From: Bacteroidaceae bacterium | GTDB lineage: Bacteria; Bacteroidota; Bacteroidia; Bacteroidales; Bacteroidaceae | Assembly (NCBI GenBank): GCA_024695315.1 | Contig: JAILIJ010000345.1 | Coordinates: 1-11,598, forward strand | Direction of reading: 5' to 3' | DNA length: 11,598 nt | In this document: in pieces, positions 1 through 6,533 of the stretch | How the letters are laid out: every line of letters starts with the position of its first letter | Position numbering within the stretch: position 1 is the stretch's first letter | Notes under the pieces: model-generated | Databases searched by the model: none | What the model saw: the letters and a program-made list of their open reading frames with translations, nothing else | Told to the model about the DNA's origin: nothing | Position numbers and translations under genes: made by a program

Positions 1-591
1 ACAATTCTTAATGAGCAGAAACGTATTGCTCAAAACAGAGCGGAAAGGTTCATTGCCAAACTACCTGAAATAAGAAGAAAATTGGCTACAGATGTAATCG
101 CGGCCTACAACGGAGATCCTGCCGCAAAAAGCTATGGAGAAATAATAAGTTGCTACCCAATAATAAAAGCAATAACAAATTTTAGAATTGCTCACGAGTT
201 ATTATTGCTGGAAGTACCACTCATACCAAGAATGCTGACTGAAATGGCACATTCGGAAACAGGTATTGATATTCATCCAGGAGCAACAATAGGAAACTAT
301 TTCACCATTGACCACGGAACTGGCGTAGTCATAGGCGAAACATGTATAATTGGAAATAACGTAAAACTATACCAGGGAGTCACACTTGGAGCTAAAAGTT
401 TCCCATGTGATGAAGAAGGAAATCCAATAAAAGGTATCCCCCGACACCCAATACTAGAAGACGATGTTATCGTATACTCTAACGCGTCAATTCTTGGACG
501 TATAACTATCGGACGAGGAGCAACTATAGGAGGTAACATTTGGGTAACACAAGACGTGCCCGCTGGTACATTTATAAGTCAGAAGAGATAA
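1..591 (+). CDS. cysE: Serine O-acetyltransferase, 5' partial
   Basis: Makes O-acetylserine from serine and acetyl-CoA, the first committed step of cysteine synthesis in the cytoplasm. The frame is open from the first base, so the true start lies outside the window; 196 residues are visible. An alpha-helical N-terminal part (RIAHELL near fragment residue 62) leads into a left-handed beta-helix of hexapeptide repeats (about 88-185). The catalytic pair can be placed by family comparison: Asp90 in TGIDIHPGA and His105 in DHGTGVVIGET, with the conserved PRHP (His149) further on. The protein ends FISQKR, without the AGVPARIV-like segment and terminal Ile that E. coli CysE uses to bind CysK, so that complex may not form in the same way (inference). 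An internal TTG at position 82 is an unlikely start because conserved-looking helix lies upstream of it. The methyltransferase gene follows after 9 nt, so the two are probably cotranscribed. Confidence 0.95.
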   Translation, partial: TILNEQKRIAQNRAERFIAKLPEIRRKLATDVIAAYNGDPAAKSYGEIISCYPIIKAITNFRIAHELLLLEVPLIPRMLTEMAHSETGIDIHPGATIGNYFTIDHGTGVVIGETCIIGNNVKLYQGVTLGAKSFPCDEEGNPIKGIPRHPILEDDVIVYSNASILGRITIGRGATIGGNIWVTQDVPAGTFISQKR

Positions 592-600
592 TTTCAACAT

Positions 601-2265
601 ATGAACGAATTCAAAATAATCGCAAAAACCTTCCAAGGACTCGAAGAAGTCCTTGCAAAGGAACTCACCGAACTCGGCGCCAACAACATTGAGATCGGTA
701 GACGCATGGTAAGCTTTACAGGTGACAAGGAGATGCTCTACAAAGCTAATTTCTGTCTCCGTACTGCCGTAAAGATTCTTAAGCCTATAAAAGAATTTAA
801 GGCAAGCGATGCTGATGAAGTTTACGAAATAGTTAAGAAAATGGACTGGGCACAGTTCATGGAATGTTCTAACACTTTCCTCGTAGACTCTGTCGTGTTC
901 TCCGAAAAGTTCCGACACTCTAAATTTGTTGCTTATCGCGTGAAAGACGCAATAGCTGACTACTGGAGAGAAAAAACTAATGGAGAACGTCCTAATGTAG
1001 CTATTACTAATCCAGATATAAGAATTAATGTCCACATTGCTGAGGATGATGTAACAATTTCACTTGACTCTAGTGGTGAAAGCCTACACATACGTGGATA
1101 TAAGACAAATACCGTTGCAGCACCTATAAACGAAGTTCTTGCAGCCGGTATGATAATGCTTACAGGATGGAATGGAGAATGCGACCTTATAGACCCATTC
1201 TGCGGTTCAGGTACCATCCTAATCGAAGCTGCACTCATAGCTATGAACATATACCCAGGAGTATTCCGTAAAGAATATGCTTTCGAAAAATGGAAAGACT
1301 TTGACGAGGATATGTTTGATGCTATTTATAATGATGATAGCCAAGAACGTGACTTCGACCATAAGATTTACGGATTCGATATCAACAGACAGGCTGTAGG
1401 AATAGCAATCGAAAATGCACGAAATGCAGGAGTCAACAAAGTGGTTGATATAGAACAGAGAGACTTCTACGAATTTGAAGCTCCACGCGAAAAAGCTATC
1501 ATGATTACAAATCCTCCTTACGGAGAACGTATCACAACTGACGATCTTCTTGGACTATACGAGACTATCGGCCAAAGATTGAAACAAAACTTCGTGGGTA
1601 ATGATGCATGGATTATAACATATCGTCAAGAATGCTTTGATAAGATTGGATTCAGACCATCAACAAGATACGCACTCTTTAATGGATCACTTGAATGTGA
1701 ATTCCGCAAATATCAAATCTTCGATGGTAAACTTAAGGAACGTCGAGAAGAGGGATATGACATAAAAACAGAGGAAGAACGTGCTCGCAACCTCAAATTC
1801 AAACCTCACAAAAAACATGACGAGGATTCAGAAGAAGAAGAACGCAAAGAACGCGACTCACATTACTTTAAGTCAAAACCTTACAAAGACGAGCGTAGAA
1901 AAAAAGAAGAGGAAAGAGAAAAACAACGTCATTCTAAGGATGAAACAAGAGAAGATCGCTTTGCTAGCCGAAAACGATTCTTTGAAGCTGCAGACGAAGA
2001 AGAAGAGGAAATTATCAACCGTCACATCGGAAAATGGAGTGACAAGGGATACAACAGAGAAGAAAAAAGAAGAGATCGCGAAGATCGTCAAAAAGGTTTT
2101 GGAGATAAGAAAAACTATGGTGATAAAAAAAGCTATAGCGATAAGGGAGAAAGAAAAAGTTTCAACCCAAATTTCCAGAAGAGAGATGGCAAGCGACCTG
2201 GTGGTAAATTTGACGAATCGAAAGGGAAGAATCGTCAGTTTCGAGATAGAGACAACGATAGGTAG
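601..2265 (+). CDS. rlmL: THUMP-domain class I rRNA methyltransferase (COG0116, RlmL N-half type)
   Basis: Predicted S-adenosylmethionine-dependent N2-guanine methyltransferase of large-subunit rRNA. It corresponds to the N-terminal half of the E. coli RlmL/RlmK fusion; the exact target base is inferred. In order: ferredoxin-like/THUMP RNA-binding region (residues about 1-160), the family segment SLHIRGY (161-167), and a Rossmann methyltransferase domain (about 175-375) with SAM motif DPFCGSGT (198-205), GFDIN (258-262) and catalytic motif TNPPYGER (303-310). From about residue 376 to 554 the protein is Lys/Arg/Glu/Asp-rich, low-complexity and probably disordered, with GDKKNYGDKKSY-type near-repeats; it may act as an extra RNA-binding arm. 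The ATG has no Shine-Dalgarno site, as is usual in Bacteroidetes. The last 34 or so codons overlap the TatD-family gene on the other strand. Catalytic-domain identity is secure; tail function is unknown. Confidence 0.93.
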   Translation: MNEFKIIAKTFQGLEEVLAKELTELGANNIEIGRRMVSFTGDKEMLYKANFCLRTAVKILKPIKEFKASDADEVYEIVKKMDWAQFMECSNTFLVDSVVFSEKFRHSKFVAYRVKDAIADYWREKTNGERPNVAITNPDIRINVHIAEDDVTISLDSSGESLHIRGYKTNTVAAPINEVLAAGMIMLTGWNGECDLIDPFCGSGTILIEAALIAMNIYPGVFRKEYAFEKWKDFDEDMFDAIYNDDSQERDFDHKIYGFDINRQAVGIAIENARNAGVNKVVDIEQRDFYEFEAPREKAIMITNPPYGERITTDDLLGLYETIGQRLKQNFVGNDAWIITYRQECFDKIGFRPSTRYALFNGSLECEFRKYQIFDGKLKERREEGYDIKTEEERARNLKFKPHKKHDEDSEEEERKERDSHYFKSKPYKDERRKKEEEREKQRHSKDETREDRFASRKRFFEAADEEEEEIINRHIGKWSDKGYNREEKRRDREDRQKGFGDKKNYGDKKSYSDKGERKSFNPNFQKRDGKRPGGKFDESKGKNRQFRDRDNDR

Positions 2266-2758
2266 AAGCAACATAAAGTAAAGTTTCAACATTATATCGA
2301 TGGCCAAAGGATAACAACAATCCTTTGGCCATTAATTGTTTGGCCTGCTCTGGTTTTCCTCGAAATCCGTGTATAAGCCATTTCTGAGATGGAGAAATTT
2401 CTTTATGAATAGCTAATAATTCATCAAAAGCCTTCACACAATGAATAATCATCGGCTTTTGCAAAGTTTCCGAAAGGGTAACCTGAGCCCTAAAGGCTTC
2501 TATTTGCTGTCTAAAATTCCCCACAAACAACTTATCCAGGCCACACTCTCCTATTGCCAATACACTATTTTTTTTTGCCTCAAATGGTAAATTTTCAAAT
2601 TGTTCTTTCCATGTATCATTTACATGCCATGGATGAATACCACAACTCAAATACGCATTTTCTATAAAGCACGATTTTCCTGGATAGCTATTTACAATAG
2701 CTATCTCGTTGTCATCTTCTGGCACTCTATGAGTATGTGAATTATGGAACGGGATCAT
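2162..2758 (-). CDS. TatD-family metal-dependent hydrolase, short form
   Basis: Member of the TatD amidohydrolase-fold family (metal-dependent phosphoesterases, several of them DNases); the substrate here is unknown. The 198-residue protein is shorter than E. coli TatD (about 260). All expected metal-site positions are visible: HTH (8-10), Glu71 in GECGLD, His106 in MIIHC, His130 in WLIHG, and Asp175 in LETDDS. A longer in-frame reading from 2830 exists, but its extra 24 residues lie inside yidD and do not look like TatD; ATG 2758 puts the HxH motif next to the N terminus as the family requires. It overlaps the end of yidD by 17 bp. The 3' end runs 104 bp into the opposing methyltransferase gene, so Asp175 is encoded in doubly coding DNA. 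No clear terminator is seen after its stop. Confidence 0.9.
   Translation of the reverse strand: MIPFHNSHTHRVPEDDNEIAIVNSYPGKSCFIENAYLSCGIHPWHVNDTWKEQFENLPFEAKKNSVLAIGECGLDKLFVGNFRQQIEAFRAQVTLSETLQKPMIIHCVKAFDELLAIHKEISPSQKWLIHGFRGKPEQAKQLMAKGLLLSFGHRYNVETLLYVASTYRCLYLETDDSSLSIRQIYHQVACHLSSGNLG
2300..2332. terminator. Perfect 13-bp hairpin inside the TatD gene, possible terminator for the + strand operon
   Basis: Positions 2300-2312 and 2320-2332 are perfect reverse complements (core GGCCAAAGGAT / ATCCTTTGGCC) around a 7-nt loop. The hairpin starts 35 nt after the methyltransferase stop, where a terminator for the + strand cysE-methyltransferase unit would be expected. The + strand tract that follows (TAATTGTTTGG) is only moderately T-rich, so terminator strength is doubtful. 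The hairpin coincides exactly with eleven TatD codons (residues 143-153). The structure is certain from sequence; its role is inferred. Confidence 0.5.
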
Positions 2759-2996
2759 ACCCGCTTCCTCCCCAAGGATGACATCTAAGGATACGGCGAA
2801 TTGCGAGATAAAGTCCATATATAGGTCCATGTTTTTTTATTGCTTCTATAGCATAAGTAGAACAAGTAGGAGTAAATCTACACGATGGAGGAGTAAAAGG
2901 AGATATTACTCTTTTATAAAAATAAATAGGAATTAGCAATATCCAAGAAAAGATAATGCTAATTCCTCTTATTATTGTGAAGAAAATGTGTGCCAT
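2742..2996 (-). CDS. yidD: Membrane protein insertion efficiency factor YidD
   Basis: Small membrane-associated protein (84 residues) that assists YidC-dependent insertion of inner-membrane proteins. A hydrophobic, amphipathic N-terminal stretch (residues about 4-28) is followed by the family signature: YKRVISPFTPPSCRFTPTCS (27-46), then YAIEAIKKHG and the C-terminal RILRCHPWGGSGYDPVP, with the three conserved Cys in place. Length is usual for the family. The gene starts 11 nt after the rnpA stop, and the rnpA-yidD pairing is ancient and widespread. Unlike in many bacteria, rpmH and yidC are not adjacent here. Its last codons overlap the start of the TatD-family gene by 17 bp, suggesting translational coupling. 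Confidence 0.96.
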   Translation of the reverse strand: MAHIFFTIIRGISIIFSWILLIPIYFYKRVISPFTPPSCRFTPTCSTYAIEAIKKHGPIYGLYLAIRRILRCHPWGGSGYDPVP

Positions 2997-3007
2997 AATT
3001 TGACGAT

Positions 3008-3406
3008 TTATATTTTATCGGCAATACGATTCATAATTTTAACTACACTCTTTTCTACTTGTTTATATTCTGGCATTGAATCCGTAAGACAAATGAAAGC
3101 AATCATAAGTCTATAGTCCTTTTCTTGAAGAGGATTCCATAAAATAGACTTATTTAATCTATATGATTCACGCACCAAACGTTTCATTCTATTACGATCT
3201 ACCGCATTATGGAAACGCTTCTTTGGAACAGATATAAGAATAGAAACCGGAGGCTGCGTATCCATTCCTTTACAATCAGTCTTTTCAGCTTTCATATAAA
3301 CAACTCGCAGGGGGAAGACAGTAAACGAACTGTTTCCACCTGCGAAAAGTTTATCTATAATAAGCTTACTATTAAGTCGTTCTGCTTTGCAAAATGTATT
3401 ACGCAT
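3008..3406 (-). CDS. rnpA: Ribonuclease P protein component
   Basis: Protein subunit of RNase P, which helps the catalytic RNA bind pre-tRNA and remove its 5' leader. The 132-residue product begins MRNTFCKAERLNSK, the usual N-terminal phenylalanine/KxxRL region of RnpA. It carries the RNR signature at residues 60-81 (SVPKKRFHNAVDRNRMKR then LVRE), which contacts RNase P RNA. A longer reading to 3484 would need a TTG start, would overlap hemD and adds residues unlike RnpA. The ATG at 3406 has an AAAGGA six nt upstream, an unusual Shine-Dalgarno-like site in this window. The gene lies between hemD (43 nt upstream) and yidD (11 nt downstream). Confidence 0.95.
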   Translation of the reverse strand: MRNTFCKAERLNSKLIIDKLFAGGNSSFTVFPLRVVYMKAEKTDCKGMDTQPPVSILISVPKKRFHNAVDRNRMKRLVRESYRLNKSILWNPLQEKDYRLMIAFICLTDSMPEYKQVEKSVVKIMNRIADKI

Positions 3407-3412
3407 AATCCA

Positions 3413-3418
3413 TCCTTT
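3413..3418 (-). promoter_or_regulatory. Shine-Dalgarno-like site of rnpA
   Basis: The minus strand reads AAAGGA six nucleotides before the ATG at 3406. No comparable site was noticed at the other starts examined, as expected in Bacteroidetes. It supports 3406 rather than the upstream TTG as the rnpA start. It could be chance in AT-rich DNA. Confidence 0.4.
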
Positions 3419-3449
3419 AATCAAATGGTAAACCGTAAATCTATAGAAC

Positions 3450-4193
3450 TTATTGTCCTTGATGATTTTTGATATAATTCTCAATCATTGCTGGCACAGA
3501 ACGTAGTTCTGCAGTTGGCTGAAGGTCAACTCTCAAGCCAGCATCTTCTGCAGTCTTAATCGTCTTTGCACCAAGACATGCGATTGCGATTTCTCCTTGT
3601 TCAAAATTAGGAAAGTTCTTCTTTAAAGAATGGATTCCTTCTGGTGAGAAAAACACAAGCATATTATAATCAAAAGCCTCGTCAGGTCCGAAGTCGTTAC
3701 TTACGGTATAATACATAACCGCCTCATCATGATCCAAACCAGCTGCATCAAGCATATTTTTTAGATCGTCATTATGAACAGAAGACTGTGGAACGAAATA
3801 TTTCTCGCTCTTATGCTTAGCCATAATTGGAATAAGATCTGCCAGTTTACCTGATTCTGGATGGAAATTTTTGCGTTTGCGGTACTGTACGTACTTTTGA
3901 ATATAAAGCGCAACCTGTTCTGACACACAGAAATACTTCATATCATCTGGAATCGTAACACGAAGTTCTTTACAAAGATTAAAAAAATGGTCAATTGCAT
4001 GACGAGAAGTAAACACGACCGCTGTATGACCAGGAATAGAGACTTTCTGCATACGAAAATCCTTAGCAGACATAGGTTCTACTTTGATGAAAGGACGAAA
4101 AACTATCTCACAACCGTATTTTTCGGCCACGTCAAAATATGGAGATTTTTCAGTCTGTGGTTTAGGTTGAGAAACTAAAATCTTTGTTGCCAT
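3450..4193 (-). CDS. hemD: Uroporphyrinogen-III synthase-like protein (HemD family)
   Basis: HemD cyclises hydroxymethylbilane to uroporphyrinogen III, the branch point for heme, siroheme and cobalamin. The 247-residue protein shows the two-lobed HemD layout. The family-like motifs are FTSRHAIDHF (61-70), FFSPEGIHSL (181-190), IACLGAKTIKTAEDAGL (204-220) and PTAELRSVPAMI (226-237). Its ATG overlaps the stop of the upstream DUF4271 gene by one base (TAATG), a classic coupling arrangement. Many Bacteroidales relatives need external heme or porphyrin and lack most early tetrapyrrole genes. No other tetrapyrrole gene is in this window, so whether it acts as a true HemD or has another role is open. 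Family assignment is strong; in vivo function is less sure. Confidence 0.88.
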   Translation of the reverse strand: MATKILVSQPKPQTEKSPYFDVAEKYGCEIVFRPFIKVEPMSAKDFRMQKVSIPGHTAVVFTSRHAIDHFFNLCKELRVTIPDDMKYFCVSEQVALYIQKYVQYRKRKNFHPESGKLADLIPIMAKHKSEKYFVPQSSVHNDDLKNMLDAAGLDHDEAVMYYTVSNDFGPDEAFDYNMLVFFSPEGIHSLKKNFPNFEQGEIAIACLGAKTIKTAEDAGLRVDLQPTAELRSVPAMIENYIKNHQGQ

Positions 4194-4999
4194 TAAGTAA
4201 GTAAATTGTTTACAAAATTACTATTGAAAACCCATTCAAAAAAATACCACAAAAGGGCAAAGGGCATCAATTCGACGCTGCAAAAGTACAAAAAAATCAG
4301 CAAAACACCATATATTTTACTTGTAAAGTTTACTATAAGCTTATAAAGTAGAAGTATTTCATGTAAAAAGAATGCAAAAAGACAACACAGAATGACACTT
4401 TTTGCTTCTATTTGAGTAAAAACCGCAACTACAGTAAGTGTAAACCAAATAAATGATGTTATTATAATTATAAGAAAAAATCCGCTATTCCATTTTGTCC
4501 TAGAATCAATGTCAAAAAACACCCAATTAACTATATTATAGACTATAGCTCGAATATAGATATACAAGAGAAATAAAAGCGCCCCAATACCTATTATCCA
4601 ATATGGTCTATCATAGTAAGACGGGAATGAAATGTACTCTGACATACAATAGTAATTCAAAACACTCGCAGATAGAGCACCCACGCATGTCAACAGAAAT
4701 ACACCTATTGATTCCGTACGATTACCATTAACATTCTCATCAGAATAGATACGCTTACTTGTAAAAAATGTTTTAAGACGAAACGCAAAAAGCAGACGGG
4801 CTCTATAGATAAAAAAAGAAGATAAAAAGAACATGAAAACAAGTATGGACAGAATTGTCATATCTCCACTTAGAGTATAAGAACGCGCGGCCATGGCAAT
4901 TCCATGGTCGGGCATTCCTTTTCCAACGGCATAGAACTCTGTACGATTAACTACATTAGAGTCTATAGCCATTAATATGCTATCATAATCTGATTTCAT
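4193..4999 (-). CDS. DUF4271 integral membrane protein
   Basis: Member of a Bacteroidetes membrane family of unknown function. From the ATG at 4999 it has 268 residues: a polar N terminus of about 45 residues, then about six hydrophobic segments near 47-66, 97-117, 132-154, 172-196, 199-222 and 230-252. The region YNIVNWVFFDIDSRTKW (about 154-170) and the C-terminal LYFCSVELMPFALL resemble the conserved parts of DUF4271 as I recall them. A GTG at 5029 would abut the metK stop and add ten residues; I favour ATG 4999 because GTG starts are rare here, but cannot exclude the longer form. The stop overlaps the hemD start (TAATG). Its fixed place between metK and hemD hints at a membrane role linked to the cluster, but no function can be assigned. 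Confidence 0.85.
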   Translation of the reverse strand: MKSDYDSILMAIDSNVVNRTEFYAVGKGMPDHGIAMAARSYTLSGDMTILSILVFMFFLSSFFIYRARLLFAFRLKTFFTSKRIYSDENVNGNRTESIGVFLLTCVGALSASVLNYYCMSEYISFPSYYDRPYWIIGIGALLFLLYIYIRAIVYNIVNWVFFDIDSRTKWNSGFFLIIIITSFIWFTLTVVAVFTQIEAKSVILCCLFAFFLHEILLLYKLIVNFTSKIYGVLLIFLYFCSVELMPFALLWYFFEWVFNSNFVNNLLT

Positions 5000-5029
5000 A
5001 TTCTCAGCGAACCCTTCTCTGCTTATCAC

Positions 5030-6316
5030 CTACAATTCAAAAGCCTCCTTTATTCTATCAACAGCATCGAGTTTTTCCCAAGTAAAGAGTTCCACTTCGA
5101 TATCTTTTGCTCCCTCATACCTATTATCAAAATGCTTTACAATAGTCTTAGGAGTACGTCCCATGTGTCCATAAGCTGCAGTCTCCTCATATATAGGATT
5201 ACGTAACTTAAGGCTTGTCTCTATAGCCTTAGGACGAAGGTCAAATAACTCATCAATCTTTTTAGCTATTTCGCCATCAGATAGCTTTACATTTGAGCGT
5301 CCATAAGTATTAACGTATATACTTACAGGTTTAGCTACACCAATTGCATAACTTATCTGCACCAACATTTCATCTGCGACACCAGCAGCAACCATATTCT
5401 TAGCGATATAACGTGCAGCATAAGCAGCAGAACGGTCAACCTTACTTGGATCCTTACCAGAGAAAGCTCCACCTCCATGTGCACCTTTACCTCCATAAGT
5501 ATCAACAATAATCTTACGACCAGTAAGTCCAGAGTCACCATGAGGTCCACCAATAACAAATTTACCAGTTGGATTTACATGATACTTTATATCTTTATTA
5601 AACAGAGCCTTCACCTCCTCTGATTGAATGCCATCAACAACACGCGGAATGAGTATTTTTATAACATCATCCTTGATTTTTGCAAGCATCTTGTCATCAT
5701 CACTATCAAATTCGTCATGTTGAGTAGAAACTACAATCGTATCAATACGTGCAGGCTTACCATCATCGCCATATTCAATAGTAACCTGAGATTTAGCATC
5801 TGGACGAAGATAAGTAACATCTTTACCCTTACGATTATATGTCATAACTTTCCCCTCACGTCGTATATCAGCTAATACCTCAAGAATACGATGTGAAAGG
5901 TCAAGTGATAGAGGCATATAGTTTTCTGATTCATTGGTAGCATAGCCGAACATCATACCTTGATCACCAGCACCCTGCTCCATTGGCTCCTCACGCTCCA
6001 CACCACGATTAATATCTGCACTCTGCTCATGAATTGCGCTCAATACTCCACAACTCTCCGCGTCAAACTTGTAAGAAGACTTCGTGTATCCAATTCTAGA
6101 AATAGTCTTACGAACTACATCTTGAAGATCTACATAAGTCTTAGACTTAACCTCACCAGCCAATACCACCTGTCCGGTAGTTACAAGTGTCTCGCAAGCT
6201 ACTTTTGAAGTAGGATCATACGCGAGAAATTGATCAAGAACTGCATCTGAAATCTGGTCAGCTACTTTGTCTGGATGACCTTCACTAACAGATTCTGAAG
6301 TAAACAAATATCCCAT
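5030..6316 (-). CDS. metK: S-adenosylmethionine synthetase
   Basis: Joins methionine and ATP to make S-adenosylmethionine, the cell's methyl donor, in the cytoplasm. All three family signatures are present in 428 residues: SEGHPDKVADQISD (11-24), the GAGDQG loop (115-120) and the phosphate-binding GGGAFSGKDPSKVDRS (281-296). It is about 45 residues longer than E. coli MetK (384); the extra length seems to lie in insertions such as the charged stretch near 155-215, which I believe is usual for Bacteroidetes MetK. The ATG at 6316 gives the expected MGYLFTSESVSEGHPDK N terminus. It is the first gene of the six-gene block, preceded by a strong promoter match and a leader of about 180 nt. The next gene begins within 30 nt of its stop. 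Confidence 0.98.
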   Translation of the reverse strand: MGYLFTSESVSEGHPDKVADQISDAVLDQFLAYDPTSKVACETLVTTGQVVLAGEVKSKTYVDLQDVVRKTISRIGYTKSSYKFDAESCGVLSAIHEQSADINRGVEREEPMEQGAGDQGMMFGYATNESENYMPLSLDLSHRILEVLADIRREGKVMTYNRKGKDVTYLRPDAKSQVTIEYGDDGKPARIDTIVVSTQHDEFDSDDDKMLAKIKDDVIKILIPRVVDGIQSEEVKALFNKDIKYHVNPTGKFVIGGPHGDSGLTGRKIIVDTYGGKGAHGGGAFSGKDPSKVDRSAAYAARYIAKNMVAAGVADEMLVQISYAIGVAKPVSIYVNTYGRSNVKLSDGEIAKKIDELFDLRPKAIETSLKLRNPIYEETAAYGHMGRTPKTIVKHFDNRYEGAKDIEVELFTWEKLDAVDRIKEAFEL

Positions 6317-6362
6317 AATTTAATTAAATATTTGATAGAAGCTAAAACAAAATAGTCACTCA

Positions 6363-6378
6363 CACAATAAATATTGTG
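6363..6378. promoter_or_regulatory. Inverted repeat in the metK leader, possible operator
   Basis: CACAATAAATATTGTG has perfect 7-nt arms around a 2-nt centre, lying 47-62 nt before the metK start. The tight spacing suits a dimeric regulator on DNA better than an RNA hairpin. It lies downstream of the predicted promoter, so binding would act as a roadblock. AT-rich DNA yields such repeats by chance, so confidence is low. Confidence 0.3.
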
Positions 6379-6429
6379 AAGCGAATTACTGATTTAACCT
6401 TGCGTTAATAAATTGATGGAAAAAGAAAT

Positions 6430-6468
6430 TGGGGCATAAATGCAAACAAGCCCCATATTCTGGCTTGT
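6430..6468 (-). promoter_or_regulatory. Two mutually exclusive hairpins in the metK leader, possible attenuator
   Basis: In the metK transcript the first hairpin pairs ACAAGCC (6462-6468) with GGCTTGT (6446-6452) across a 9-nt loop. The second pairs TGGGGC (6450-6455) with GCCCCA (6430-6435) across a 14-nt loop and is followed at once by the U-rich ATTTCTTTTT. They share bases 6450-6452, so only one can form, as in an anti-terminator/terminator pair. I see no match to the SAM-I layout on this strand. The pairing is read from sequence; regulation is inferred. Confidence 0.4.
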
Positions 6469-6502
6469 ATTTTAGCATTTTTTTCTGTGGTTGCAAGCAG
6501 CC

Positions 6503-6533
6503 CAAATCTATCCACTTTATAATTGTCCGCAAA
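6503..6533 (-). promoter_or_regulatory. metK: metK promoter, Bacteroidetes type
   Basis: The minus strand has TTTG (6530-6533), 19 nt, then TAGATTTG (6503-6510). This matches the primary sigma consensus of Bacteroidetes (TTTG at -33, TAnnTTTG at -7) in both sequence and spacing. Transcription should start near 6496, giving a leader of about 180 nt. The TTTG is also the end of a second -7 match just upstream. Confidence 0.7.

Noticed and set aside
487..1035. A 182-codon minus-strand frame over the cysE/methyltransferase junction.
   Set aside because: It is antisense to two well-supported genes and shows no recognisable motif.
2115..2160. GCTATAGC followed by seven T on the minus strand after the TatD stop, as a terminator.
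   Set aside because: The palindrome has no room for a loop, and the T run simply reflects Lys codons of the opposite gene.
1781..2281. Long Lys-rich + strand frame of 166 codons and the antisense 144-codon frame in the same area.
   Set aside because: Both are shadows of the low-complexity purine-rich tail of the methyltransferase.
6380..6435. A + strand stretch (CTGATTTAACC, then TTGCG and ATAAAT) recalls the core of the SAM-II riboswitch.
   Set aside because: It is on the strand opposite to metK, faces only the 3' end of a minus-strand gene, and lacks a convincing P1 stem; the consensus was compared from memory. A cmscan of both strands with RF00521 would settle it.
6386..6478. A 30-codon minus-strand frame (ATG 6478 to TAA 6386) in the metK leader, as a possible leader peptide.
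   Set aside because: It has only the initiator Met, no run of Met or other regulatory codons, and no ribosome site; random frames this short are expected. It does overlap both leader hairpins, so it is noted.
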